From Bradyrhizobium arachidis (GTDB lineage: Bacteria > Pseudomonadota > Alphaproteobacteria > Rhizobiales > Xanthobacteraceae), in the NCBI RefSeq assembly GCF_024758505.1, contig NZ_CP077970.1:496001-560000 (forward strand): a stretch of DNA of 64,000 bases. The letters run 5' to 3'. Each line of letters begins with the position of its first letter. Within the stretch, counting starts at the first letter, position 1. A program made the position numbers and the translations under genes. The notes beneath the pieces were generated by a model. The model was not told the DNA's origin. It was given only the letters and a program-made list of their open reading frames with translations, and did not search any database. Positions 45,519 to 54,225 of this stretch are shown piece after piece.

Positions 45519-46532
45519 CTACGTTGATATTGGGGCCATTTCTTCCTGCTCGTGACGAACGACGGTGGGCGACCGCACCACGCACCTGAAGCCGACATGG
45601 CTCGTCGACGTGTCGACTGGTTCGGCATGGCGTGCCGCAGGCCGGTAGCGGCGGCAATAGTTCGGCGCGCAGAGATGGGAACCGCCCTTCAGCACCTTGC
45701 GCGGAATGCGGATGTCGGGTTGGCATGGATCAAAGCTGGCTTCCTCGCCTCCGCCGCGTGGATTGACCGGAATGCAGCAGGGCTTTGCTGGGTCTGCTTC
45801 ATGCTTCGCCGACCACCAGTCCGAGGTCCACTCCCACACATTGCCGATCATGTCGTAGAGGCCGTAGCCGTTCGGGGGAAAGGCCATGACAGGCGAGGTA
45901 CGCTCGAAGCCATCCTCACCGAGGTTCTGGACAGGGAACCTCCCCTGCCAGATGTTGGCCATGTGCCTGCCGCCCGGCGCCAGCGTGTTGCCCCAGGCGA
46001 ATTCCTCACCGTCGAGCCCGCCGCGCGCGGCGAACTCCCATTCCGCTTCGGTCGGCAGGTCCTTGCCGGCCCAGCGCGCATAGGCGAGTGCATCGCTGTA
46101 GGAGACGTGCACGACCGGATGATCGTCGAGGCCCTTGAGGTTGCTGTTTCGACCGTAAGGATGGCGCCAATTGGCGTCGCGCATGAAGGTCCACCACTGG
46201 CTCCAGTCCCTGAGATCGGTGATGCGCGGCAGCGGCGAGAACACGAGAGAGCCTGCGTAAAGCATGCTCGCCAGCGCGCCGGGATAGTCGTTCGTGTCAG
46301 GCACGATCTGCGCCGTCGTGACGTGACCGGTCGCGTTCACGAATGCCTTGAACTGCCGATTGGTCACCGGCGTACGATCGATCCAGAATCCGTCGACCGT
46401 CACGTGGTGACTTGGCGCCTCCTCCGGATAGTGGCGATCGGAGCCCATGCGGAACGTGCCGCCGGGAATCCACGCCATGTCGTCGGCGCGCGGGATACCT
46501 TGCTGATCGCTATCGATGTCTGGCTGCAGCAC
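45519..46532 (-). CDS. Formylglycine-generating enzyme (sulfatase-modifying factor)
   Basis: 337 aa, no signal peptide. SUMF1/FGE fold: MAWIPGGTFRMGSD at the start, LPTEAEWEFAARGG in the middle, GNVWEWTSDWW, and GGSHLCAPNYCRRYRPAAR near the end. Cys288 and Cys293 in the last motif match the two copper/thiol cysteines of functional FGEs, so it should be active, oxidising the sulfatase Cys. The start is a GTG at 46532 with AAGGGG eight bases upstream. First gene of the operon, directly before its client sulfatase. Confidence 0.93.
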   Translation of the reverse strand: MLQPDIDSDQQGIPRADDMAWIPGGTFRMGSDRHYPEEAPSHHVTVDGFWIDRTPVTNRQFKAFVNATGHVTTAQIVPDTNDYPGALASMLYAGSLVFSPLPRITDLRDWSQWWTFMRDANWRHPYGRNSNLKGLDDHPVVHVSYSDALAYARWAGKDLPTEAEWEFAARGGLDGEEFAWGNTLAPGGRHMANIWQGRFPVQNLGEDGFERTSPVMAFPPNGYGLYDMIGNVWEWTSDWWSAKHEADPAKPCCIPVNPRGGGEEASFDPCQPDIRIPRKVLKGGSHLCAPNYCRRYRPAARHAEPVDTSTSHVGFRCVVRSPTVVRHEQEEMAPIST

Positions 46533-47010
46533 GACACATCCCCTTGCAGCGCGACTATTGCGGGCAGTCGCCCCAAAAACCCTGCGTGCGGGAGGGACCG
46601 GTGGAGTACCGGAACAATGGGAAAAGTCCGAGCGTCAGGGTTGCAGTTGCAGAGCGGAGGTTCGGCGCAGGCGAACGAAAATCATCGAGGGGACGCATAC
46701 ACATCGTCAGGCCCTTCATTGTTCTTCTTGTCGTTCTTGAATTCGGTCGCGCCTGGCGCGGCCGAAATGTCAGCCTTTCTTTTCTTGCCGATACAGGAAC
46801 GCGCGCGCTCCACCCAATCGCGCAAGACAGCGGTCGCATGCTACCTCACGTTGCCTATTCTGGGACGTGTACCTTGTGCCAATGCGCGGAGACGTCGCTC
46901 ACTGGGACAACGCGCGGCAAATTTGATGCGAATCGAGTGGGCTACGCTCCGAATGCCAGCTTGCCAGCGACTGTTTCGAAGGCATCGGAGATACGTGAGC
47001 CACTCTTACA
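46533..47010. other. Intergenic region, probable promoter of the sulfatase operon
   Basis: 478 bp between FGE and the SulP stop, lower in G+C than the genes. No convincing coding frame or repeat. The operon's promoter must be here, because sulP ends upstream on the same strand, but I could not place it. Module A/B-like sequence was not found here. Confidence 0.5.
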
Positions 47011-48771
47011 TTAAATCCTCTTTGGGCCAGACGCGCTGGTTCGGTCCGTGACGGTCTCCGAGCCCGGCATGCCCTGGTCCTCCCAGTCCTCCCACTCGAC
47101 ATTGTTGATTTCGAGATAGCGGGAGACGGCTACACCGATTGTTGGGAAGAAGTAATGCTCTCCAAGCTGCGCGAACAAGCCAAATCTTTTCAGCTTGTCC
47201 TTCACGGGATCTTTGAGCTCGGCAAAACAAAGCTCTATGCCCTGCGCGTGCAAGGTCTTGTCCAGTTCGGCAACCACGTCACAGGCGGTGACGTCTACGC
47301 TCGTAACCGGCTCCGCGGTAACAACCAGCCAACGTACGGGTGTTGGCGATGTTGCTATGGCACCCAGCACACGTTCCCTGAAGAATTCAGCGTTGGCAAA
47401 GAACAGAGGCGCATCCCACCGAAACAGGACCAGTCCGGGGATCCGACGTGCATCCGGATATCTGGTGATGTCGTGATAGCCCTTGACGCCCTGGGCGCGC
47501 CCCAACACGGCGGAGTGCGGGCGCCAGCCGTCCCACAGGAACTCGATGATTGCGAGCGCGATCGCAAGACCTATTCCCGGAATTACTCCGAGCACCGCTA
47601 CACCGACGAAGCAGACGATCGCCAGCCAGAATTCCCAGCGTTGAATGCGATAGATTCGTCTGAGGTCGGCGACTTCGATCAAGCCGATCGCCGCGGCAAT
47701 GACGACGGCGGCCAATGCGGCCGTGGGCAAATGTTGAAGGAGGCTTGGCGCGACCAGCAGAAGCAAGGCGATGGCTAGCGCGCCAACGACGCTGGTGAGT
47801 TGGGTGCGGGCGCCGGCGGCTTCTGCAACAGGCGTCCGCGAACTGCTGCTGCTGATCGGGAAACCCTGGAAAAAGCCTGCCGCCAGATTGGCGGCACCAA
47901 GCCCGACCATCTCCTGGTTGGGATCGACCCGAGACCCCAGTCGTGCGGCGTAGGCGCGTGAAAGGACGCTCGTATCGGCAAACGAGACTAGCGCTATTGC
48001 GCAACCGCCGAGCAGCACCGGGACGATGTCGCTGGAGGTGATCCGTGGCACGACGAAACCTGGCAGCCCCTGAGGAAGCGGGCCCAACACCTTGACGCCG
48101 TGGTGCGTCCCGAGATCGAGCACCCCGACGACGATCGTCGCCCCAACGACCGCAATCAGGATGCCCGGCAACTTGCTGTTCCTGAGAAGCAGGATCACGA
48201 TCAACGTGGCGACCCCGATCGCCAACGCGACCCAATTTATCTGTCCTGCAAGGATCGCGCTGACGATTGCCCACAAGCTCCGCAACGGTCCTTCGTTCTC
48301 AATGGAGAAGCCGAAGAGTTTTGGCAGCTGGCTGATCAATACCGTCAGCGCAATTCCGTTCATATATCCGTAGCGTATCGGCTTGGAGAGAAGCTCGGTT
48401 ACAAAGCCAAGACGCGCGACGCCTGCCAGGATGCAAACCATCCCCGAGACGATCGCCATCATGCCGGCGAGCGTCACCGCCCGCGCGGGATCGCCGTGAG
48501 CCAGGGGAGCGATGACGCCTAGGAGTATTCCTGCCAGCGCGGAGTCCGGGCCCAGGACGAGAATGCGACTTGGGCCGAACAACGCGTATGCCAGCAGCGG
48601 CACGATCGTTGCGTACAGACCATAGATGCCGGGCAAGCCCGATGCGGCTGCATAGGCAATTCCAACCGGGACCAGCATTGTCGCCAGGACGACGCCGGCG
48701 AAGACATCGTGCGGAAGCCATGCTGCTTCATATCGACGGAGAGTGTCGAGTCCGGGCAGCCAGTGCTTCAT
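47011..48771 (-). CDS. SulP family sulfate/anion permease with STAS domain
   Basis: 586 aa. Hydrophobic membrane domain (about 20-410) with the SulP signature GLPGIYGLYATIVPLLAYALFG and VVLATMLVPVGIAYA, then a C-terminal cytoplasmic STAS domain (about 430-550; PVRWLVVTAEPVTSVDVTACDVVAEL). Sulfate or another small anion is moved into the cytoplasm. It sits directly upstream of the FGE-sulfatase operon on the same strand, so uptake of the released sulfate is an attractive role. Promoter module B lies 160 bp upstream of its ATG. Confidence 0.9.
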   Translation of the reverse strand: MKHWLPGLDTLRRYEAAWLPHDVFAGVVLATMLVPVGIAYAAASGLPGIYGLYATIVPLLAYALFGPSRILVLGPDSALAGILLGVIAPLAHGDPARAVTLAGMMAIVSGMVCILAGVARLGFVTELLSKPIRYGYMNGIALTVLISQLPKLFGFSIENEGPLRSLWAIVSAILAGQINWVALAIGVATLIVILLLRNSKLPGILIAVVGATIVVGVLDLGTHHGVKVLGPLPQGLPGFVVPRITSSDIVPVLLGGCAIALVSFADTSVLSRAYAARLGSRVDPNQEMVGLGAANLAAGFFQGFPISSSSSRTPVAEAAGARTQLTSVVGALAIALLLLVAPSLLQHLPTAALAAVVIAAAIGLIEVADLRRIYRIQRWEFWLAIVCFVGVAVLGVIPGIGLAIALAIIEFLWDGWRPHSAVLGRAQGVKGYHDITRYPDARRIPGLVLFRWDAPLFFANAEFFRERVLGAIATSPTPVRWLVVTAEPVTSVDVTACDVVAELDKTLHAQGIELCFAELKDPVKDKLKRFGLFAQLGEHYFFPTIGVAVSRYLEINNVEWEDWEDQGMPGSETVTDRTSASGPKRI

Positions 48772-48914
48772 GGGTCGTCACTCCCAGCCCGCGCTGAGCC
48801 AGTTAGCCTCGCGTGATGTTTTGGCCTGATCAGGCTAATACGACCGTAGCGAACTGAACAGCGGCTTGGCGCCATGGCCCCATGGGGGCTTTCCGGCGCA
48901 CTGTCGCCCGCTCG

Positions 48915-48986
48915 TTACGCGATGATCGCATATTGCCACCGATTTGCCCGACGTGTCAAGCGAAATTCGGATAAATGAAATTCGTT
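48915..48986 (-). promoter_or_regulatory. Promoter module B (direct-repeat copy 2)
   Basis: Matches 35933-36003 at about 85% over 72 bp. On the minus strand -35 TTGACA (48954-48959), then a -10-like GCAATA at spacing 17 or CAATAT at 18 (48930-48936). It reads towards sulP. The conserved block upstream of the -35 is also present (TTTATCCGAA). Confidence 0.6.
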
Positions 48987-49058
48987 GCGCTGCAAGCCGC
49001 TTCTACGGTGCATGGGGTTGTTTCGACGCTTTGTGAGCGGGCCGCCCGCCCGCCCGGT

Positions 49059-50417
49059 CTATGTCAGCAAAAACGACAGCAGCGCCCGCATCTCGGCCGG
49101 CTTGATCGGCTTCTTCAGCACCTCGAGCCCGTAGAGGCTCGCTTCCTTGGCGGCCTTTTCGGAATAGTCGGCGGTGATGATCATGGCCGGCACGTCCAGC
49201 TTGAGCTGCCGGCGGATCTCTTCCACGGCGGACAGCCCGCTCTCGCCATGATCGAGATGGAGATCGGCGATGATCGCATCGGGCGCGCCGCCGAGCTCGC
49301 TCAGCCGCTCCGCCGCTTCAGTGCCGGATCGGGTCGTGGCGACGTCGCAGCCCCATCCCTCCAGGAGCGCGGCCATCGCCGCAGAGCCGGACGGATCGTT
49401 CTCGATCAGCAGGATTTTTGCGCCCTCCAGGCCGCCATAGTGGAGATTGGCGAGCTTGACCTCATGCACCTCGTCGCAGACCTCAGTGCGGTCGGCCTGC
49501 TCCAGCTCCAGCACGAAAGTCGATCCGCGTCCGACCTGGGACGACAGCCGCACCTCATGGCCGAGCACGGTCGCAAAGCGGCGGACGATCGACAGGCCGA
49601 GCCCAAAGCCGGCCTGGTCGATGGCGTTGGCCTCGCCGCGCTGGAATTCGCGAAAGATCGCCTCCTGCTGCGCAGGCGCAATGCCCGGTCCGGTATCGGT
49701 GACCTGGATCAGGACGCGATTGCCGCGCTGCCGGCAGCCCATGATGACACCGCCGCTGCGGGTGTAGCGGATCGCGTTGGCGAGCAGGTTTTGCAAAATT
49801 CGCCGCAGCATCATCGCGTCGGTGGAGACCGCGAGCGAGGAGGGACGGATGCGCAACGACAGCCCTTGCCGCATGGCGATCGGCTCGAACTCGGCGCGCA
49901 ACTGCTGAAACAGCGGCGCGACCGCGATCGGCCGCACGTCCGGCCGCAGCGCGCCGGCATCGAGCTTTGCGATCTCCAGCAGCGAGCGCAACAGGTCTTC
50001 CAGCGTCACCAGGGAGCGGTCGACCTGGTCGATCAGCAGGCCCGCTTCCTGCGATTCCATCATCTCGGTGAGCGCCGAGAGCGTCAGCCGCGCCGCGTTC
50101 AAGGGCTGCAACAGATCGTGGGTGACCGAGATCAGCACCGACGATTTCAGCGAGCTCGCGGCCTCGGCCTGCTGCTTGGCGCGATGGAGGCCCTCATTGG
50201 CGCGCTCGACCGAGTGCAGCGCCTCGCGCAATTGCTGGGTCCGGTCGCGCACCTGGTGGTCGAGCGCGATCGCGGTCTCGAACAGCGAGAAGGCGTTGAG
50301 CTGCTGGTCCATCGAGCGTTCGACGCGGGACATCAGCGCGGCGTTGATCTTCTTCAGCTTCGCGGCCTCCCGCCGAAGCTGGTCGACCGTCTCGGGTCCT
50401 TGCCACATGTCCGTCAC
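49059..50417 (-). CDS. Hybrid histidine kinase with receiver domain (NahK-like partner of FIST)
   Basis: 452 aa, no membrane segment. Coiled coil (about 8-90); dimerisation/H-box ISVTHDLLQPLNAARL (His at about 104); ATPase with N-box LLANAIRYT, G1 DTGPGI and G2 GFGLGLSIV. Then a C-terminal receiver (about 335-450; ILLIENDPSG, acceptor Asp in AIIADLHLDHG, Lys in LKKPIKP). The GTG start overlaps the FIST stop by 4 nt (GTGA), so translation is coupled. The combination resembles NosP/NahK nitric-oxide sensing systems. The downstream response regulator is not adjacent. Confidence 0.88.
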   Translation of the reverse strand: MTDMWQGPETVDQLRREAAKLKKINAALMSRVERSMDQQLNAFSLFETAIALDHQVRDRTQQLREALHSVERANEGLHRAKQQAEAASSLKSSVLISVTHDLLQPLNAARLTLSALTEMMESQEAGLLIDQVDRSLVTLEDLLRSLLEIAKLDAGALRPDVRPIAVAPLFQQLRAEFEPIAMRQGLSLRIRPSSLAVSTDAMMLRRILQNLLANAIRYTRSGGVIMGCRQRGNRVLIQVTDTGPGIAPAQQEAIFREFQRGEANAIDQAGFGLGLSIVRRFATVLGHEVRLSSQVGRGSTFVLELEQADRTEVCDEVHEVKLANLHYGGLEGAKILLIENDPSGSAAMAALLEGWGCDVATTRSGTEAAERLSELGGAPDAIIADLHLDHGESGLSAVEEIRRQLKLDVPAMIITADYSEKAAKEASLYGLEVLKKPIKPAEMRALLSFLLT

Positions 50418-51577
50418 GCGGGCCGCCTGCCGATGGCGACGCCGGTGAAGGTCTGGTTCACATGCATCGAGCCGAACTGTTCGCCATAGGTCTGGAAGCC
50501 GACGACGCGGTGCCGCCGGTACAGCTCCGACATGTCGCGGGCGAGCTGGTGCTGCTCGGCATCGAGACGGCGAAAGAGGCATTCGAACCCGATATAGAGC
50601 GAGACGTCGCCGATCTGGTTCTCGGTCTCCGCGAACATGTCGCGTGTCGCGCCGACCAGGCTGCGCGAGGTCGCGGCCGTCAGCACCATGCCCTCGTCGA
50701 TCGCGCAGAAGAAGTGCAGCGAGCCGTCAGGCTCGACGCGCTGGATCGAGCGCGCGTAGTAGGAGCCGCCGACCCGGACCAGCACCGGATGCGAGGCAAA
50801 GGAGAACGGGTCGAGCTTTGCGTCCATGATGCCGACGACGCGGGAATATTCCTGCGCCGCGGGCTCTGCGTTCAGCTCCTTGACGGTGCGATTTTCGATG
50901 TCGGCCTCGGTGACCACCATCTTTTGCGTGCGCGGCTCGAAATTGTCGCATTTGAAGACGCGGAACGGCAGCGAGGTGTTGAGCAGGATCAGCAGCGCGG
51001 CATTGGTGTGGGCCTCGCCGTCGAAGAACACAAAGGTCTTCTCGAAGCGCAGGCCGTCGCCGGCCGAGCCGCCGACCACCGGAATGTCGTCCAGCGAGGC
51101 GTAGAGGGCGGACATGACCGCCTCTTCGCGGCGACACAAGCCGTCGATCAGCACGAGGCCGAAGGGGTTTCCGCCGTCGACGTCGGAATTGGCCCGCAAT
51201 TCCTGCCGCAGCTCGGCGCCGATCCGGCGGCCGTCTTCGACGCGAAAATTCTGAAGGTTGAGGATCGGCCGGTGCGCGACGCTGAAATCCTGGCGGCTGA
51301 AGGCCAGCGCCACGACGCTGTTCTCATCCCAGCCGTCGGGGGCGAGTTCGCCGGCCGTGGTGCAGCCGCAAACCAGCGTGTCCGCGAAGCGCGCGGCCGT
51401 TTCGGCGATGAAGCGATGGGGATCGTAGTGCGGCGACAGGAACACCAGCACGAGCGCCGTATCGTCGGACGGAAGCTGCTCGGCGATGTCAGCCACGGCC
51501 TCTTCCTCGGTCGCAGCCTTCGACTTCGCGACGGCAACGCCTGACGAACTGCCAAACCGAAGATCGGCTTGCCCCAC
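50414..51577 (-). CDS. FIST-domain sensor protein (NosP-like)
   Basis: 387 aa. FIST N domain (about 25-210: LVFLSPHYDPHRF, then VCGCTTAGELAPDGW) and FIST C domain (about 230-370: KELNAEPAAQEYSRVVG, RDMFAE, and a final FGSMHVNQTFTGVAI). FIST proteins sense small ligands; NosP members bind haem and nitric oxide and inhibit a co-encoded kinase, a role established for other species and inferred here. The start is a GTG at 51577, with GGGAG eight bases upstream; the frame extends to 51853 without support. It is divergent from the first chemoreceptor gene. Confidence 0.87.
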   Translation of the reverse strand: MGQADLRFGSSSGVAVAKSKAATEEEAVADIAEQLPSDDTALVLVFLSPHYDPHRFIAETAARFADTLVCGCTTAGELAPDGWDENSVVALAFSRQDFSVAHRPILNLQNFRVEDGRRIGAELRQELRANSDVDGGNPFGLVLIDGLCRREEAVMSALYASLDDIPVVGGSAGDGLRFEKTFVFFDGEAHTNAALLILLNTSLPFRVFKCDNFEPRTQKMVVTEADIENRTVKELNAEPAAQEYSRVVGIMDAKLDPFSFASHPVLVRVGGSYYARSIQRVEPDGSLHFFCAIDEGMVLTAATSRSLVGATRDMFAETENQIGDVSLYIGFECLFRRLDAEQHQLARDMSELYRRHRVVGFQTYGEQFGSMHVNQTFTGVAIGRRPA

Positions 51578-51816
51578 GCGGTAGCTCCCTCTGGATAGGC
51601 TTGGTCTTGTGCCAAGTATTGGAAGAGTAGGGCCTTTCCGGCACTGCCGCAACAATGGGCCGATGCCGCCGAAGCCGGCTGGACAACCCCCGCGATTGCC
51701 CACCCTTCCGAATTTACCGCCCCTTATTGATTCTGCCCTAATTTTTCGCCCCGGTCTGGGAGACAACGGCTTCCCGGACCGTTGGGGGTTACCGCAAGGC
51801 AAGGGTGAGGGCTGGA

Positions 51817-53856
51817 ATGACCGGGCGTATCGCGTCGAAATCCAAGGGCACAATACTTCCGACCCTGCGGTTTCGCGGCAAAATCATCCTCGGCTTCGCC
51901 GTGGTGCTCGTCATCTCCGCCGCCAGCATGGCTTTCGCCTATTTCGGCTTCGAGGGTGTTTCGGTCGGGGCCAGATCCTATCGCGCCAGCGTTTCGGAGG
52001 CCGACCTCGCCCGCAACATCGACCGTGAGCTGATCTCCTACCGCGCCCTCGTCCGCTACTACGTCGTAACGGGCAAGGAAGAGGACGCCAAGGCGGCCGT
52101 CGCAGCCGAGGCCAGCCTGAAGAACGCAATCGATGAGTCGATGCGGGGGACCGCCAACAAGGCGCGGCAAGAGCAGGTCGGCAAGCTTTCGGGTGCGTTC
52201 GGCTCCATCACCAAGAACTTTGCCGACATTCTGAAGGCGAAGGAAGAGAGCGAGTACCTGACCAAGAACGCGTTCACGCGCAGCGAGATGTCCATGGAAT
52301 ACAAGGTCGACGACCTCGCGAGCGCCGCGCAGGAACTCGAACTCGCGGACGTCGCCTTCGGCGCCAAGCAGATCCTCACGCAATTCCAGGCCATCAAGGT
52401 GGTGTCGAACAACTTTCTGGCCGCTGGCGACCAGTCGATCGCGACGAGTGCCGTCAGCCGTCTGAGTTTTCTCGACAACGCGCTGAAGAACATTCCTTCG
52501 ACGAACGAAAAGATCCAGCCGATTATCAAGGAGATCGGGGGTCTCCTGACGACGTATCGGGACTCGCTCGCCAAGCTGATCGAGAACAGAAAGAAGGTCG
52601 AAGGGCTCATCACCGAATTGAGCGCATCGACCGAGAGCTTCATGAAGGGCGCGACCTCCATGAAGGCGGACCTTATTTCCGAGCAGCAGCGATTGGCGGC
52701 GGAGTCGGAAGCCGCAATCGGACAGACCGAGCAGATGATTTTGATGCTCGCGGGCGGCGGCACGCTGCTCGGCATTATCTTGGCCTTCGTGCTCGGTACC
52801 GGCATCTCGCGTCCGATGATCGCGATGTGCAAGGCGATGCGGGAGCTGGCCTCGGGCAATTTTGACGTCGTGCTGCCGGGCCTGGGCCGCAAGGACGAGA
52901 TCGGCGAGATGGCCGGTGCCGTCGAAGAGTTCAAGGTGCAGGCCGTCGCCAAGGCCGAGCGCGATGCCGCCGCCAGCGAAGCCCAGAACAAGGAAGCCAG
53001 TGCCGTACGTCGCGGCGAGCTGATCCGCTTCGCCGACGATTTTGAGAGCGCCGTCGGTGCCATCGTCTCCAACGTCTCGGCCTCCGCCGTGCAGCTTGAA
53101 TCCGCAGCGTCGACGCTGACCCGCACCGCCGAGACCACGCAGACGCTGTCGAGCCAGGTCGCCGGCGTCTCGGAAGCGGCGTCCAGCAACATGCAGTCGG
53201 TCGCAACCGCGACCGAGGAGCTGTCAGCCTCGGTCGAGGAGATCGGCCGCCAGGTCCGCGACTCCAGCCGCATCGCCGAAGGCGCGGTCGCCCAGGCCAA
53301 GGAGACCGACGCCCGCATCGGCAAGCTGTCGCATGCCGCGCAGCAGATCGGTGACGTCGTAAAACTGATCACGGCGATTGCCGAGCAGACCAATCTCTTG
53401 GCGCTCAACGCCACCATCGAGGCGGCCCGCGCCGGCGATGCCGGCCGCGGCTTTGCGGTGGTTGCAAGCGAAGTGAAGTCGCTGGCGAGCCAGACCGCGA
53501 AGGCGACCGACGAGATTTCGTCGCACATCACGGGTATGCAAGGTGCCACCGCCGAATCGGTTGCGGCGATCAAGGAGATCGGCGCGACCATCGGCCAGAT
53601 CTCGACCATTGCGACCTCGATTGCGAGCGCGGTGGAAGAGCAGGGCGCCGCCACCCAGGAGATCGCCCGCAGCGTCCAGAACGTGGCGCAGGGCACCCAG
53701 ACCGCGGCCACCGACATCGGCCAGGTCAACCGCGGCGCGGCCGAGACGGGGTCTGCCTCGGAAGAGGTGCTGCATTCGGCCAAGACGCTTTCGAGCGAAA
53801 GCACCCGCCTGCGCGCCGAACTCGATCGCTTCATGGCGAATATCAGGGCGGCGTAA
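51817..53856 (+). CDS. Methyl-accepting chemotaxis protein 1
   Basis: 679 aa. N-terminal basic segment, membrane helix (about 21-43, [21 protein letters not shown]); a long helical periplasmic sensor (about 45-305), not Cache-like; second helix (about 308-333); HAMP; and the cytoplasmic signalling hairpin (about 430-670) with the highly conserved tip [19 protein letters not shown]. Start at 51817 with GGGTGAGGG upstream. Its last 1.1 kb is almost identical to the next gene. Divergent from the FIST/kinase pair, so a functional link to NO or respiration is possible but unproven. Confidence 0.92.
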   Translation: MTGRIASKSKGTILPTLRFRGKIILGFAVVLVISAASMAFAYFGFEGVSVGARSYRASVSEADLARNIDRELISYRALVRYYVVTGKEEDAKAAVAAEASLKNAIDESMRGTANKARQEQVGKLSGAFGSITKNFADILKAKEESEYLTKNAFTRSEMSMEYKVDDLASAAQELELADVAFGAKQILTQFQAIKVVSNNFLAAGDQSIATSAVSRLSFLDNALKNIPSTNEKIQPIIKEIGGLLTTYRDSLAKLIENRKKVEGLITELSASTESFMKGATSMKADLISEQQRLAAESEAAIGQTEQMILMLAGGGTLLGIILAFVLGTGISRPMIAMCKAMRELASGNFDVVLPGLGRKDEIGEMAGAVEEFKVQAVAKAERDAAASEAQNKEASAVRRGELIRFADDFESAVGAIVSNVSASAVQLESAASTLTRTAETTQTLSSQVAGVSEAASSNMQSVATATEELSASVEEIGRQVRDSSRIAEGAVAQAKETDARIGKLSHAAQQIGDVVKLITAIAEQTNLLALNATIEAARAGDAGRGFAVVASEVKSLASQTAKATDEISSHITGMQGATAESVAAIKEIGATIGQISTIATSIASAVEEQGAATQEIARSVQNVAQGTQTAATDIGQVNRGAAETGSASEEVLHSAKTLSSESTRLRAELDRFMANIRAA

Positions 53857-53938
53857 GTCGCTGCCGTATTGCTAGCTACTGCTACGCCCTCAGGTGTCGT
53901 CCTGGCGAAAGCCAGGACCCATTACCCCAGGGAGCGGT
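52801..53938 (+). repeat. Direct duplicate, copy 1 (chemoreceptor 3' part)
   Basis: From GGCATCTCGCGTCCGATG to about 80 bp past the stop, this segment is nearly identical to 55204-56341 at a constant offset of 2403 bp. It covers HAMP, the signalling domain and the start of the intergenic repeat. Sequence upstream (sensor domains) is only moderately similar. Confidence 0.9.
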
Positions 53939-54225
53939 TTGGCGAAGACTCGTGGTTGCCATCTCGCGCCATAACCACGCCCTGGCTTATGGATCCCGGA
54001 TCGGCGCTGCGCTGCGCGCCGCTTGTCCGGGATGACGTGAGGAGGGACTTACGTTCGGTTGCCCGGACGACGTGGCATCCGCACCCCACCTCACCTAACC
54101 GCAAGTTGCGGTTCGTCCGCGTTTACCGCGGTTTATCCTTTACGCCTTATTTTCCCCTGTCGAGCCTGGAAGGGGCTGCTCCCGGGCTGCGGCTGATTTT
54201 CCGCGAATGGAAAAAGGGGTGGGGT
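53857..54225. other. Intergenic region with an interspersed repeat
   Basis: Holds an inverted-repeat element (about 53896-54045). Its left end is CGTCCTGGCGAAAGCCAGG and the right end an inverted, hairpin-forming counterpart ending CCGGGATGACG. The left end belongs to the duplicated segment; the right end does not match the copy after the second receptor. A promoter for receptor 2 is expected in 54050-54210. Confidence 0.6.
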
